A stretch of 49,840 bases of DNA. Source: Tubiluchus corallicola (Eukaryota > Priapulida > Priapulimorpha > Priapulimorphida > Tubiluchidae). A program made the translations under genes and the position numbers. Under the pieces are notes generated by a model that saw nothing but the letters and a program-made list of their open reading frames with translations, did no database searches and was not told where the DNA came from. Positions 22,991 through 35,735 of this stretch are shown here, piece after piece. Numbering within the stretch: position 1 is the first letter of the stretch; every line of letters begins with the position of its first letter. The stretch is taken from the NCBI GenBank assembly GCA_030141605.1, contig JAQGDQ010001279.1:1-49840 (forward strand). The letters are read 5' to 3'.

Positions 22991-24329
22991 ATTTTATATG
23001 GCGTCAGCATTAAAATAAATACAATTTTTATTCTTTAGAAAAATGTTTATAAAATAAAACTATTCACTTGTTAATAAATTGTCTCGTTGACGATTTTAAA
23101 TTCTGCACACAGTAATTTGTTCATATAAATTCACTGACTTATAGTCACAGAAAGCCCGAAAGTCATGCAAAATGATTGGTAATGTTGAAATGTAAAGTAA
23201 CACAACCAAACTATGAGCTCTGAACTTGGAAAAGAAAATTTAGGAAAACCTTTATCCTAATGTGTTCGTAAAATCCTAAAATTTTTTGTCCTAATGTGCA
23301 AATAAGTTAACAGAAAAAAGACTGCTGTAAACCTTTCAATCAAAATTTTACTCATGATACTTAACATAACATAACGTTATTTAAAATTTGGTGGATATAA
23401 GTGTATTAAAATTCAATAGTTTTTAATCAAATTGTCCGGGAATTGCCATAGTGCTAATTAACTTTTCATCATAAACTGGGTGAAATTTACTGGCTTCATA
23501 TGTCAAAAGTGTTGCGTGAATTACAGAATATCGCTTTAATCTGTCCCGTTGCAATACAGCAGCTAATTAAAGTGTAATGGCGCACCACACCCTTGTGTTT
23601 CCTGCTGAGTTCCCAGACAATTTTTTCACGTTGTCTAACACCGTCGAATGGCGACTCTATTTCCTGCAAAAGGAAGAGAAGTTCTATTTCACTGTGATCA
23701 TATTTTACGGTATGTTTAGGTTGAGCAGGCAATTGGTGACAAATCGGAAGAAAGGGAGTGGTCACTAAAATCTGAATCAAAAAATTGCAAAGCGGGAGAG
23801 TGCTAATGTCTGGTATTTATTATAACTGACGCAGGTCTAGGCTACAGTTAGGTAGTGTAATTCAACTTCAATGATGCAGTCTATCGCTTGTACCAAAGCC
23901 GTACCTTGTTTAAAACCAACACTTAGATCCTGGCTTATTAAAGATATGTTAGTTTAGAAAGAATGTAAGAGTAATGCTTACCACACATGCACTTCTCGCA
24001 TACTGAAGTCCAACTACTGCATTAACACTACACTAAAGTCCTACGATCGGGATAACTATAGCAACTAAAGCAATAAAAATCCTGATGTGCTGAAAAATGG
24101 AATTAGGGCAATGAAATGTATAAACACTACAGTAATTTATAAAACAGGTAAACACCATGTCGCAGTATTTCACACTCTACAGCAGCTACAGAACTGTATC
24201 AACTACAGTACCCGTACATATTAAACAATGGTTCGAGTAAATCACGTGATGCACGTAAGAATTCACATGCAGCTGGGCAGGGAAATTATTATCAGCTTAC
24301 TCAAAACTCACAAAAGTTTTTGAAAGTTT
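22991..24329. other. Intergenic, nothing recognised
   Basis: AT-rich DNA with no domain-bearing frame on either strand. A 63-codon frame near 23577 is unsupported. Confidence 0.45.
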
Positions 24330-24812
24330 TTGAAAATAGGAAGATTTCTTTGGAAACAAAAGTTAGAATATTCTCAGCCTTAGTTGAAACTCTATTTTTG
24401 TATAACTCTGAGCTGTGGACATAAAAGCAAATCATAAAGCTGAAATCGATGCGTTTCAAAGGCGAAATTTGAGAAACATTTTATGTATTAGATGGCCAAA
24501 GAAAATTTCAAACAAGGATCTGTATGAAAAAATGAAAGAACCTTGGACAAGGAAAATAAAAAGACGCCGTTTAAGATGGATTGGACATATGCTTAGACTA
24601 CCTGATGATATTCCGTGAAGATAGCTCTTCAACAAGCCATAGAACCAGCTAAAAAACCTGCAGGAGGACAAATGTTGACATATTTAGATTTTGCACAGAA
24701 AGATTTAAACACTTCAGCATTGATCCTTAGAAATAAATCCACTTGGGGCATTGCAGCGAGTAGGGAGTCCTGGCATGGGGAGGTGAGCAGAATCATGTCC
24801 CTGGACGTGTGA
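24330..24812 (+). pseudogene. LINE reverse-transcriptase C-terminal fragment
   Basis: KISLETKVRIFSALVETLFL and YNSELWT, then after a one-base shift AEIDAFQRRNLRNILCIRW and IKRRRLRWIGHMLRLPDD, match the post-catalytic C-terminus of non-LTR retrotransposon polyproteins ('R-R-x-L-R-W-I-G-H-x-L-R' hallmark). A further frameshift near 24615 leads into GGQMLTYLDFAQKDL and the Trp-containing end. The catalytic domain is absent. A 5'-truncated, dead LINE copy. Confidence 0.75.
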
Positions 24813-25239
24813 TTCATTGAAGAAAAAGAAGAAGGAAAGCGAAAACCCAAGTTACATCAACGGCTGCATTTCTCTCGTGGATAAGTCTGGGATAGAAAAC
24901 AATGCTGACCTTATTTGTGACTGGACAAGCTTTTATTAAGTCAAGCGTTTCAAACTCCCAGTCTAAATTGTAATGAATGTGCTTTCACATTGGAAAATGC
25001 ATACAGCTCCATCGCTTGTGTTGTGTAATGGTTTCATGAAACCTATAGCCTACCGACATTATAATAAAACACGAGCGTAAAATGTTAATAAATATTAGCA
25101 ATGATAGTTAATTATTAGAAATATTTACAAGTGCTTTTTACATCGTAATTATATTTTGAAAATTAGAAGGCATGCAACGGATGCGTTGCATGTATGGATT
25201 GCACTCCACTGATGATACGTTATCAACATTAGTCTTTTA
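24813..25239. other. Intergenic, nothing recognised
   Basis: Likely includes the 3' end of the LINE fragment. No further motif seen. Confidence 0.4.
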
Positions 25240-25440
25240 ACTTGTAAAGTGAGATGCTGACCGGCATGGGTTTCTTTGTCACACACAGAATGGTTTATCA
25301 ATCCGTGAACAGTCTTAGTGTGGCAGACAAAACCGCTCAGAAACTTCTTGCTGCTAGTCGACCATCCGTTTATTTACCAAGCCTAGCACTGCTCACCTCA
25401 AGACATCAGTACACATTCTTGTGAACGAATTCGCAAGTAG
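25240..25440 (+). repeat. Inner inverted repeat C, left copy
   Basis: GACCATCCGTTTATTTACCA and the preceding TGAACAGTCTTAGTGTGGCA match, in reverse orientation, 33400-33520. Shared landmarks are AGCACTGCTCA and GCGGTTT/CCGCTC. Moderately diverged. Confidence 0.6.
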
Positions 25441-26216
25441 AACTATAGTCAAGTAAGGCGGAAGGATAAAGAAGAGAGCAGGGTAAAAAGAAGGGAAAAT
25501 GGCGCAAGCACGTTTTGTAGATCGCATAGAGAATTTATTTTAATAAAAAGATTAGATAAAGATTAAAGTATAATTTTATCGTGTTATTTGTGTTATCAGC
25601 CGTTGTAGTCGTTGTGAAAGGTTTATGAAGTTTCTATTATTATCATATTTTGTATAATATAAAGACATTCAATAAATGGTAACATCGAATTTGTTACTTC
25701 ATACTGTAATAAATTATCATGTTTCATACAATATCGTTATCATATAAGAATAGTTGTACTGCAGTGGGCTAGAGAAGCAAAGGCTTGTATCAACCCGCTG
25801 TTGTGTGAATTTGATGAGTGAAAACGAAATTGATGAGTGAATAGAAAAAGAGCAGGGAGAAAGGTTAGATCACACAGGACATGAAGAATGATGAGTTAGT
25901 GGGAATAGTAGGAAGAAAGATAGTAGATTGTGCGATGTTTGCATCAGCTTTAAAGTTTTTTACTTATATTAGTTGTATATGTATGTCCCCAACGGAGACA
26001 ACAGTTTGTAACGGTAACGTTGTTGGAACGGTAAGACTACTTACATTTAAGCAATAACGTACAGAGGAACTAAAAGAATAGACTTTGCGTTACATGTTAG
26101 GAGATATTAATTGTAGTTCGTTACACTATGGGACTTATTACGTAATTTGCGTAAAAAAATTAAGTACTGCCTGCAATAAGCTAAAACGAGAACTGTCAAA
26201 TACAAGCGAGATTTAA
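25441..26216. other. Intergenic, possibly decayed BEL/Pao leader
   Basis: No gene recognised. It lies directly 5' of the zinc-knuckle relic and may contain decayed gag sequence that I cannot identify. Confidence 0.35.
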
Positions 26217-26570
26217 CTATTTTTTGCAGCCCAATCAGAAAATAGGTGTTTTCGTTGTTTAGAAGAGAACCACCTAGCAAAGGAATCGCATAGCAAACGA
26301 GGTATACGTTCGTTTTCCTGCAATAGTAACAGACATCATACTGCACTCTGCCCTACCAACTTTCCAGAAAAGGAAACAGAATCGCCAACTAATGCTTCGG
26401 AGAATGCAGTCCTTATAAATGGTGCTGATTCAGATGAGAAAAAGATATGCCCTCACAAGGATGCTGTGTCGTCTACTGCACCTCAGTTACTTCCTTTAGC
26501 TTCAACTGTTAGTGAACTTAAGGAGTTATTTATAATGGTTTGTTCTACGGAAGTCGTCTGGCTTCACTAA
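26217..26570 (+). pseudogene. BEL/Pao-type gag zinc-knuckle relic
   Basis: An open frame of about 117 codons, ending at TAA 26568-26570. It contains CFRCLEENHLAKES followed by CNSNRHHTALC, the paired zinc-knuckle arrangement that in BEL/Pao LTR retrotransposons sits between gag and protease. Positions of several metal ligands have changed (the fourth Cys of the first knuckle is Ser, and the second knuckle lacks a Cys), so zinc binding is doubtful. No LTRs, protease, RT or integrase are visible nearby. An old fragment. Confidence 0.6.
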
Positions 26571-26749
26571 AAACCAAAATTGTTATCTGCTGTTCCGAGA
26601 TGATGAGAAAATAAGATTTTTGATAAAATAGCAATATAACATTTTCTACTAATAACGCTAACTAAACAGTTACCTAGTATTGTTCTAAGCATTCATGCAT
26701 ACCAAACACACAGTCAGCAGTTTAGCAATACGTTTGTTAAGTTATAAAT

Positions 26750-27505
26750 GTTAATGAACAAATTGTGTTGTATTATGAATAGCAAATATTAAAATGATTC
26801 ATGCATAGTCTACAGCCACATACAAACAGTATTTAATCCATAACACGAAAATTACACTAAACGCAACACAGAAATATTTTTCTAAAGTCTTGTTCTCGCT
26901 GCGACTGTAATTGTAACAGCCTCTGGACACTTCGAACCAGAGCTATGGAATACCACATCCGGAAACGAGATTAATAAACCGACACACTGGAAGATATTTA
27001 TCACCTTTGAAACAGTGGCATAAGCCGCGTTCAAAATCTTGACTCACTTAGTACATGTAATTGCATGAAGTGTGAAAGGACCTTTATAATTGAACCAAAT
27101 AAGTAGCTAGCAAAACACAAAACAGGAAGAGGAACCTACACTTGAGGAGTTACCACACCCCCTCATTGGCGTCTTAACAGTTGTAAGACAAGCCCTGGTC
27201 GGGCGTGTGCAGACTTGGTCCTGTCTGGGGCTCAAACTCCACTGAATTCAAGGAAATAGAATACGGCACTTGTATTTATAGATTTTGCACAGATGAAATA
27301 TAGGAGTATTTCAAATTTCGCCAATCAGAAGGTCGGATTTGTGAATTTCATTTAGGCAAGTTTATTACATTTTGATTTTTTATTACAGGCACTTAAAACA
27401 TTTATAGTTAAAACACCATTATTTTATTTAAACTTTTAATTTATGTAGTTAAAAATCATGCCAAACGTATTGACAGAGAAACTGCTGTCAGCATCACAGA
27501 TAATT
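26750..27505 (+). repeat. Inner inverted repeat D, left copy
   Basis: Matches 33110-32330 in reverse orientation over about 750 bp. Shared landmarks are TTCATGCATAGTCTA, GGACACTTCGAACCAGAGCT / GGACGCTTCGAGCCAGAGCT, CCCTCATTGGCG, AGACAAGCCCTGGT, TTGGTCCTGTCTGGGGC, GCACTTGTATTTATA and CAGGCACTT. The block GGGGCTCAAACTCC (GGGGCGCGAACTCC in the other copy) vaguely resembles a Pol III box B, so a SINE may be embedded, but this is weak. Confidence 0.65.
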
Positions 27506-28099
27506 TTTTACAAACATACGACTACTTTAATAAGTAACAACCTGTTTAATAAGTAAACATGAGCAGCAAAGTAGCCTCCTGGCGCCATCTGTAATGCTGA
27601 ATAGCAAAGATTTGTATTGCAAAAGCACAACGTTAATAGTTTCTTTCAATACTAAGAAAGAAGTTATTTCTCATCTTCCTCCATCTTCAGCTGATGTTGC
27701 TGTTGGTGCTGCTGTTGTTCTTGGTGTTGCAGGTGTCATATTTATCGTTTAAAGCCGCCAACATGATGTCATCATTGATTGATTGATTAACTTATTACTG
27801 TTTATTTCAGCACAAGCCATACAAAACAAACAATTAACATATTTTGAATGAGTAAAACTACACTTTATTACAGAAATTTTTACGCGAAAATGAAACTATG
27901 AAAACATTTACATCGCATAGTTCGTGAAAACATGTACAATTGTACGTTGTTTACATTATTCATTGTTAAAACTGTACATTGTACATTGTCATGTCATTGT
28001 TAAAACGATGTTTTTTTGATTCTTAGGAACTACCTTGAACAAGCGTCAGAGCATTTGTAGCGAATTCATGATATTAGTGCTTCGTTTCTTGTTTCCAAT
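27506..28099. other. Intergenic, nothing recognised
   Basis: Short direct repeats (GTACATTGT, GATTGATTGATT) but no gene or element end. Confidence 0.4.
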
Positions 28100-28460
28100 C
28101 CACGTTTTCCTGCATACGTGGAAAAATTGTGTTTTGTCTCAGAAGTAGGCCGTTTTTGAATCAGAATACTGTTATTAATAACTTACTGTACAATACTACT
28201 ACAATTTTTAGATACAATATACCAAGTTTTCCTGCACACATGGAAAAATTGTGTTTGCTCTCAGAAGTAGGCCACTTTTGAATCAGAATACTGTTATTAA
28301 TAACTTGCTGTACAATACTGATACAATTTTTAGATACAATGTACCAAGTTTTTTCCTGCACATGCAGGAAAACTGTGTTTACTCTCAGAAGTAGACTGTT
28401 TTTGAGTCAGAATACTGTTATTAATAACTTACTGTACAATACTACTACAATTTTTAAATC
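28100..28460. repeat. 122-bp tandem repeat, three units
   Basis: The block TTTTGAATCAGAATACTGTT through TTTTCCTGCA and TCAGAAGTAG occurs three times; GTTATTAATAACTT starts near 28171, 28293 and 28417. Units differ by a few substitutions and small indels (CCTGCATACGTGG, CCTGCACACATGG, CCTGCACATGCAGG). Confidence 0.9.
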
Positions 28461-28634
28461 AAAAAATTTCAAGCCGCGGCAAAGAATTTTAGATACTCAT
28501 TCTAACAAACCCATTCTTGTATATAAGCTTACTATATTTCTGTAAACTAATTTTGTGCTTTTTTACTTGTGCCTTATTTTTGTTCTTGTGCTATGGACTG
28601 TAAATGTCTGAAATGAAATAAATAATAATAAAAA
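28461..28634. other. AT-rich link, nothing recognised
   Basis: Short unique DNA between the 122-bp array and the large microsatellite. Confidence 0.4.
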
Positions 28635-29312
<678 letters not shown>

Positions 29313-29334
29313 CAATAATGTGCAAGAAGGTTTT

Positions 29335-30362
29335 GCATTTTATTACTATCACACTTTTTCTCTTGCTGCTAATTAACCAAACGCATCAAATGTCTTTTTA
29401 CGTCTTAACAACATACTTCGGTATTAAATCCAATTGACTTTATGTTCCTTAGCAATAAGAGTTAATCTTTTCACTTATTTTCGTGAAATTGCTTCGATAA
29501 TAACCGATGGGCAGTTTTTATAGAAAGAATAAAAACTGTAGGAGCTTAAAGCCCCAAATCTCTATCCTGTGCACGTGTCTGCGGGGGAGGTCAGTAAGGA
29601 AGCCAGAGATCGTAAGGTCAGAAAGGGAATCTGGGAAAATTATGCAAAGTTGCAAACTTAATTTGCCAAGAGCAGTAAAGGCGAAAACCTGCCAGGTGGT
29701 GCCATCTACAGGCTGCAAGACAAACGATTTTAGAAGCATACCATCGATTGCTCCCAGATGCTTGTAAAATATCATAGACATAATTATAATTGCTCTAACA
29801 TAGTGAGTGTAGTGATCTAAATAATAATTATGGGATATTCAAGCTGATATTGGATGAATGTATTGAAGATCAAGTTACACAATAAAAATTTTACTAACAG
29901 ACACCTGCATAATACACCTACAGTACTGTCACAAACTGTTATCCAATGAGAGCAATTCATGAACGTGTACTTTAACGTCCGTGCATATAGAGGTTAAATG
30001 TCTAAAGTAAAGTATGTTAAACTGTCTTCTTTTTCTGATTGTTTGTTTGTCTGTTTATTGTCATTAGTTACGTTTTTTGTTATTGTTAAGCATTTTGAAT
30101 CAGTTCTGAAGACGATAACAAACGGAACGTTTATAATTCTCATGAGAATTTTTATATTTCTGATTTTTCTGCTCGCAATTTTTATTTTATAATAGCATAA
30201 ACAACAGTCTTGCTGTTGAGGTGCTACGTAAACCAGTAAGACACCAGACCCGCCTCACCTAGGGTTGCCACCCACTCTTGATATGACACGGAGTCTCCTG
30301 AAATTCAACAAAAAGATCGGTAGTTTGGTCGGATTTTTGAAAAATTCTGAAATCTTCTGATT
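29335..30362 (+). mobile_element. Interspersed repeat family A, central copy
   Basis: 29655-30362 matches 8990-9690 in the same orientation with high identity. The leading piece 29350-29410 matches 8935-8990, so about 240 bp (29415-29650) is extra here or deleted on the left. The unit ends beside a tRNA-derived SINE. No protein-coding capacity recognised. Confidence 0.75.
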
Positions 30363-30365
30363 TTA

Positions 30366-30560
30366 TCCTGGGTTGCGAAGCCGAGTTGTTTAAATTTTAG
30401 ACTGCAACCACGCAGTCTCGAGTTCGAGACTAGCGGCTACCAACACCAGGGTATACCTTACCTATACCTTACATGTTATTTGTGTGTTGCATCCTAACCT
30501 ATATTGTAGTCAGTGCTAATGTTGTTTGTTAAATAAACGACGATAATTAAAACTGTCTTT
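30366..30560 (+). mobile_element. tRNA-derived SINE
   Basis: The head GGTTGCGAAGCCGAGTTGTT resembles a 5' acceptor and D-arm with box A. ACTGCAACC fits an anticodon region, and GAGTTCGAGACT (30420-30431) is a near-consensus box B inside a good T-arm (TCTCGAGTTCGAGA). The tail is about 110 bp, ends in AATAAACGACGATAATTAAAA, and lacks a terminator-type TTTT right after the head. It lies exactly where similarity to the left family A copy stops, so it probably inserted there. Confidence 0.65.
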
Positions 30561-30702
30561 GTCTTTTTACCATCATTTTAAAATTTAAGTGGAAGAGCTA
30601 GAAATACATCATTGATGTCACTAAACCAGTGACATGCTAAAACATGTCACTGAGGCTATGCTAAAACAGTGGAAACTTTTTCAAGTAAAATAGAAAACTT
30701 AT

Positions 30703-30836
30703 ATGGCTTCATCATTTAACGTTGTCTACATTTTTCGCCAACTTGCATGGCTTCATCATTTAACGTTGTCTACATTTTTCGCCAACTTGCATGGCTTCAT
30801 CATTTAACGTTGTCTATATTTTTCTCCAACTTTTGC
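30703..30836. repeat. 44-bp tandem repeat, three units
   Basis: TGGCTTCATCATTTAACGTT followed by GTCTACATTTTTCGCCAAC repeats at 44-bp spacing from 30705, 30749 and 30793. The last unit has TATATTTTTCTCC. Confidence 0.95.
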
Positions 30837-30939
30837 TGCAGTGGCAAGTGGGTCCAATGCAAGTTTTCTTCCTGTTCAGCTTTAATTCACTCATCATAAA
30901 CCATTTGTATCCAGAAATCTCAAAAACGTAAGAAATGAA

Positions 30940-31175
30940 GTGGGACTGGGAAAGAACCCCAAAAATTGATGTAAAAACCTGTAAATTTTATGGTTTTGGG
31001 GGTTTTTTAGAGTCCAAAATCGTACAGAAATTTGTACAATTTTGTGCTTTAAATTTCTCGATTTTTGTTTTTGAAAAAGACGTCGCGAAGCATACAGGAA
31101 ACGCGGAAGCTTTCGAGGCTCCGTCGGAGGCGCCACCTGTGTTGGCTCTTAACTCCTGATTCCGAAGCCGCCATG
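30940..31175 (+). repeat. Diverged relative of the cadherin 5' flank
   Basis: Order and partial identity (TGGGACT..GGAA, TTTTTAG..TC(C/T)AAAATC, AATTTGTA, TTTCT(C/T)..ATTTTTGTTT, GAAAAA, ACAGGAAA) match 10330-10500 and its mirror at 46130-46300. Weak similarity; it may be the distal part of repeat family A. Confidence 0.4.
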
Positions 31176-31889
31176 ACATGTGACGTCACCTACGCAAACG
31201 TAAATCACCGGACGAAAAGGAAATGTTAAACTACGTGCAAATACTTTCCATGCAAATCTATTACTTACTTGAAAGACTTGTGCAACTAGAAAAGAAAATT
31301 ATTAATTATTTAAAATGTTTTCACCAATTGGTAAAATGTCGCTCCAGGGTGCACCACTCACTAACCAAAAAAACGTATTTTTAATCTTATTGACAAGGTA
31401 CAGTAATTTAAAATTTTTCTTACTAAGTAACATGTATGCTACGAATGCTCTGATTATTTTTTCAAACTTCACGCAATGTTATCTAAACTTGTTTCAAACG
31501 ACCTACCATTAAAATGCCTGCGCCTAACAAACATCGCGGGAGTTTAAAAATTGCACAGGTTTTATACAGCGTTGCTGCCGACACAAGCCTTACGACCAAA
31601 ATGGCAGTAAGTAAACGGTATAAAATTTCTAATATTTTTAAAATTTCTAATAATTTCTAAAATTTCTAAAGCTTTTAAGCTTTGTGTAAATAGAGGGTAT
31701 TTTCTTCTGCTTTAATAACGATGATAATTTTGTTGGGGGTTCTGAGCTTCTCCATGTTTTACGTTCAAACTTTCACTCACTCAGAGACACAGACGTGTGA
31801 CCCGTTTGTTATTCCACAGTCACTTTAAAGCAAAATACCCCTGTAAATCAAAAATATAATATTTACACTTAAAACAAGGCAACTGTATT
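31176..31889. other. Intergenic, nothing recognised
   Basis: AT-rich DNA, no supported gene. Confidence 0.4.
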
Positions 31890-32372
31890 AAAAATTTTAA
31901 TTTACATAGTTAAAAATCATGCCAAACTTTTCGACAGAGCTACTACTGTCACCATCAGTGGTAAATTTTTACAAACATACAACCAGTTTATGTAGGCAGA
32001 GTCTACAGTATAGAACGTTACGCAACTAGTTAGATACTTAACAGAAGCCAAATAGACAATGAACAAGTAAACCAGTAAAGAAATTGATACAGTAACTTAT
32101 GCACTATTTACGTATTCACAAAAGCCAAACAGATAATTTTAAGCAAGACAGTAGAAAAGAAATTGATACCGTAATAAATACCTAAGTGTTTGAAAATAAA
32201 GTTAAAGGAAATGAACTGCTTTGAACATTAAGAGAAGGATTAAAAGTATATGGATAAACTTTGTTATGAAATTGGTTTCTGTTAATACATAATTAGTGAA
32301 TAATGTTCTGTAGGCTCTGCCTCGAAACATTTGGCATGATTTTTCAACTATGGAAATTAAATGTTTTAATAA
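31890..32372. mobile_element. Candidate non-autonomous element with inverted ends
   Basis: AATTTACATAGTTAAAAATC and ATGCCAAAC at the left recur inverted near 32333-32372 (TTTGGCATGATTTTTCAACT, then ATGGAAATT). GGCAGAGTCTACAG near 32000 is mirrored by CTGTAGGCTCTGCC near 32310. The left-end sequence also recurs at 27420-27530. No ORF. A foldback-like or MITE-like structure is inferred. Confidence 0.45.
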
Positions 32373-33110
32373 AGTTGTGCTGTTTTAACTATAAATGTTT
32401 CAAGTGCCTGTAATAAAAAAATCAAAATGAAATTCACAAATCCTACCTTCTGATTGGCTCAATTTAAAATACTCGTCTATTTCACCTGTGCAAAGTTTAT
32501 AAATACAAGTGCCGTATATATTCTGTTTCCTTGAGTTCAGTGGTTGCTGAACTGCTGGAGTTCGCGCCCCAGACAGGACCAAGTCAGCACCCGCCTTACC
32601 AGGGCTTGTCTCACGACTGTTTAAGCGCCAATGAGGGGGTGTGGTGACCCCCAAGGATAGGTTCCTCTTCCTGTTTTGTGTTTTGCTAGCTACTTATTTG
32701 GTTCAATTACAAAGGTTCTTTCACACTAAGAAAACGTTAACAGGTTTGAAACATCTGATAGTTTCAACATCTACTTTTTAATTTAGCAACTACCAAGTTA
32801 ATCAAGGTTTCGGGCGGGACCTATGCAGCTCTTTCAAAGCTGGTAAATGTCTCCCCGTCGTTTGGGTCACTAATCTCCTTCCTGTTGTGGTATTCGAACC
32901 GATGCCTCTCGCCCACCGATAGCTCTGGCTCGAAGCGTCCAGACGCTATTACAATTACACAGGCCGCGGAGAACCGGCGGCAGAAGAACATTCTGTGTTG
33001 TATTCAGGGAAATATTTGGGTTATGCATTATATACTGTTTGAATGTGGCTATAGACTATGCATGAAATAAAACGCTTTGGTCGTTCGTTAATTTGCCATT
33101 CATAAAGCTC
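32330..33110 (-). repeat. Inner inverted repeat D, right copy
   Basis: Reverse-orientation partner of 26750-27505. It carries the less disrupted copy of the shared CCCCTCATTGGCGCTTAAAC / GGGGCGCGAACTCC block (read on the minus strand). Confidence 0.65.
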
Positions 33111-33399
33111 GGATGTCTTCTTTTTTCCTTTATTAAAATTTATGAGTTCATAAATGTATAGTCAAACTGCTGACTGTGTATTGCAGAAGTTTTTAGAACA
33201 AATTCTGCCTTACCTTTGATAATAGAAAATGTTTACCTTATCAAAGTGCTATTTTGTCACAAATGCTCTTTTCTCACCATCTTAGAACAGCAAATAACAG
33301 GTTTCGTTTTTAGAAAAGCCAGAATACAGAATTTCCGACCACAATAAATAGCATTTTAAATTCTCTAATGATTGAAGGTAAGGAAAGTAGACGTGTTGT

Positions 33400-33525
33400 C
33401 ACAGTATGTACTTATGAGCAGTGCTAGGCTTGGTTAATAAACGGATGGTCGACTACCAGCAAGCAGTTTCTGAGCGGTTTCATCTGCCACACTGAGACTG
33501 TTCATGAATTGATATGCCATTCCGA
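33400..33525 (-). repeat. Inner inverted repeat C, right copy
   Basis: Reverse-orientation partner of 25240-25440, sharing TGAGCAGTGCTAGGCTTGGT and AAACGGATGGTCGACTA. It lies next to repeat D in the same relative order as on the left, so C and D are probably one older inverted block. Confidence 0.6.
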
Positions 33526-33589
33526 ACGTAAACAGAAAACACCCTTCATCTGTATAATTAATTTCGGTGGTATATTATACATATATCTC

Positions 33590-34260
33590 GGTGATCTATA
33601 CATCAAACGAAAGGTCTCGATCTAGTGTCGTGCCATTAGGGGTTTATTTTTCGAATCGGGCCCACCGGGACAAACGGGGGCGAAAAACCTCCGTAAATGG
33701 CCATTTTTTCGGCCGTGTTTGCAAAAATTATACCTTTTATATTTGCAGAACGGGAACGGACTGGGGGCTGTGATGACACGGGAGTGGACTGTGAGCTGTA
33801 CTGACAGTGGGTGAATGGACTGGGGGCTGTGATGACACGGAAGTGGACTGTGAGCTGTACTGACAGTGGTTGAATAGCCGACTCAACGATGGGTACAGTA
33901 GGTATATTTGGAATTCGCGGGAAAGCCACGGCGTCCCGTAACTGGCATTTTCCTGGACCCAGCTCCCGATTTTTCCGAAATTTTGCCCAAACAGCCTGCA
34001 GAAAAAACGTTCTAGCGGCGCCTTGTGGGACTATCGGAAGAAGACGTATGGCTCTTTAAAAAGAGGAGACACAGAGCTACACGATGGTATGATCTGTATT
34101 TTAGGACGCTTCCACCATCAGGAGCTGTGACGTGTTGATTGGAGGTTCCATTTTCGGCAATTCTAGCTTGGAAAACTGCTGACGTTTTGCACTGTTCTGA
34201 CGTCATTCCATTATACTCTATCTATAACTTTATAACTTTAATGCAGTAAAAGCTGCTGCT
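33590..34260 (-). mobile_element. Interspersed repeat family B, copy 2
   Basis: Reverse-orientation copy of 8225-8840. It contains a 59-bp tandem duplication (33760-33877, GGACTGGGGGCTGTGATGAC units) that the other copy lacks. Confidence 0.7.
33760..33877. repeat. 59-bp tandem duplication
   Basis: Two units starting GGACTGGGGGCTGTGATGAC, differing at only two or three positions, inside the family B copy. Confidence 0.9.
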
Positions 34261-35630
34261 GGTTTTGTGTTAGGTAAATAAATAAATAAATTAATTAGTT
34301 AATAGGTAAAATGTTTGCACATTATTGATTATAAGTGGATTTATACGCAAAACTTTTTTGCGGGGTCTTTGCAATTCTTATACTAATATATTAATCCTCA
34401 TTTACACTAATCATTAAACTTCTCATTTAAATAAGTAAAATAACTAACAGAAAGATTTAATAACATTTTATTATTATTATTATTTGTTTGTCTGAAGGGT
34501 AATTATATCTCAAAATTAAAATTGTATGTATCTCTTGTTTTTTTTTGTTGTATTGCATGTACTTTTGGCACTAGTGAATATGTAAGGGGGCGACATACTA
34601 TTTACAAATGTATAAAACAATACAATATGCCATCAACATTAGTCCATTAACTTGTTAGTTTTGTTAGTTTTTTGAAAAACACTTGAAATTTGCGAAGAGA
34701 TTCCATATTACTCATACGGTTTACCTCCTAATTCTGTTCACTATACACGACTAAGGATGGTTTTTTCCCAGATAAACGAGCATTTAAGACATATAGTCCT
34801 TCAAACAACCACGTTTGTAGAGATTCGACGAGTAACATTTATTCTTAGAAACTGCATCTGTGGTTTTCAAATTGAAAATATAAAATATTCTTTGCCGGAT
34901 TACCCTTTGCATGTTGTTTGTAGAAAGGAACGCGAAGAATAACTAACAAATAACTAACGAACACACTATCGTTTAATTTAAATAACTTTGACCCACAATA
35001 AAAAGTCTCAGTTTTTCATTCTGATAATTTTTTACTAAAATTATTATCAGAACATCATTGTATTCGATCTTGCACATTGGTTCATCTGAACGTTTTAATT
35101 ACATTAATTAACAATTGGAAATAATTATACATCTTTGTGATAGACTTGTTTTTCCTATCAAACTGCATCCCGTAAAATTTTGCAGTTTGATGCATCCAGA
35201 TCAGCATTTATTTGCAGTTATTTCAAATAAGCATGCTTAAGATTTTGATGACATGAACTTTTATGGTAAATTGCAAAGCAACATAATGGTCTATTGTATG
35301 GTAAACAATATATACCAGACAGTTTTACACATCGTAAAATCAAATTCGATTACATGGCAGAAACAGCCCTTCAACGACGCGTTTCTGATGTTTTGTTAAA
35401 TATGCAGGCTAGCAATCTCTTTCTGTGCATGCGTGGCATTTAAACGTATTATTTCAGTCTTATTAAACCAATCTACATGGCGATTAGGCTTGTAAGATGC
35501 TGATATTAGGGTTATATAGAAACGAGCTATATAGCGCGAATATTTACGTTATTAATAAACTTCAAAACCAGCATGGTGCAGTGCATGTTCAATGAGAAAC
35601 TCTGTTCTTTACTGTCTCTTTGAGTGTTAA
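34261..35630. other. Intergenic, nothing recognised
   Basis: AT-rich DNA. A 61-codon frame at 34757-34942 has no recognisable domain. Confidence 0.45.
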
Positions 35631-35635
35631 TATTA

Positions 35636-35735
35636 GAGAATGGTGTCAGGCAGGGTGGCGTTTTGTCGCCTGATTTGTTTTATTTGAATGTTGATAAACA
35701 AACAATAACAAGTGTTTTTCTTTTGGAAAACAATC
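35636..35735 (+). pseudogene. Non-LTR reverse-transcriptase fragment
   Basis: From 35639 the frame reads NGVRQGGVLSPDLFYLNVD, a clear match to the RT palm block (N-G-V-R-Q-G-G-V-L-S-P-x-L-F) that precedes the catalytic Y-x-D-D box. The frame ends soon after (stop near 35736). A very short, dead LINE fragment. Confidence 0.65.

Noticed and set aside
30366-30445. Functional tRNA gene
   Set aside because: A good box B and T-arm, but the acceptor and D-arm do not pair properly and a SINE-like tail follows; a SINE is more likely.
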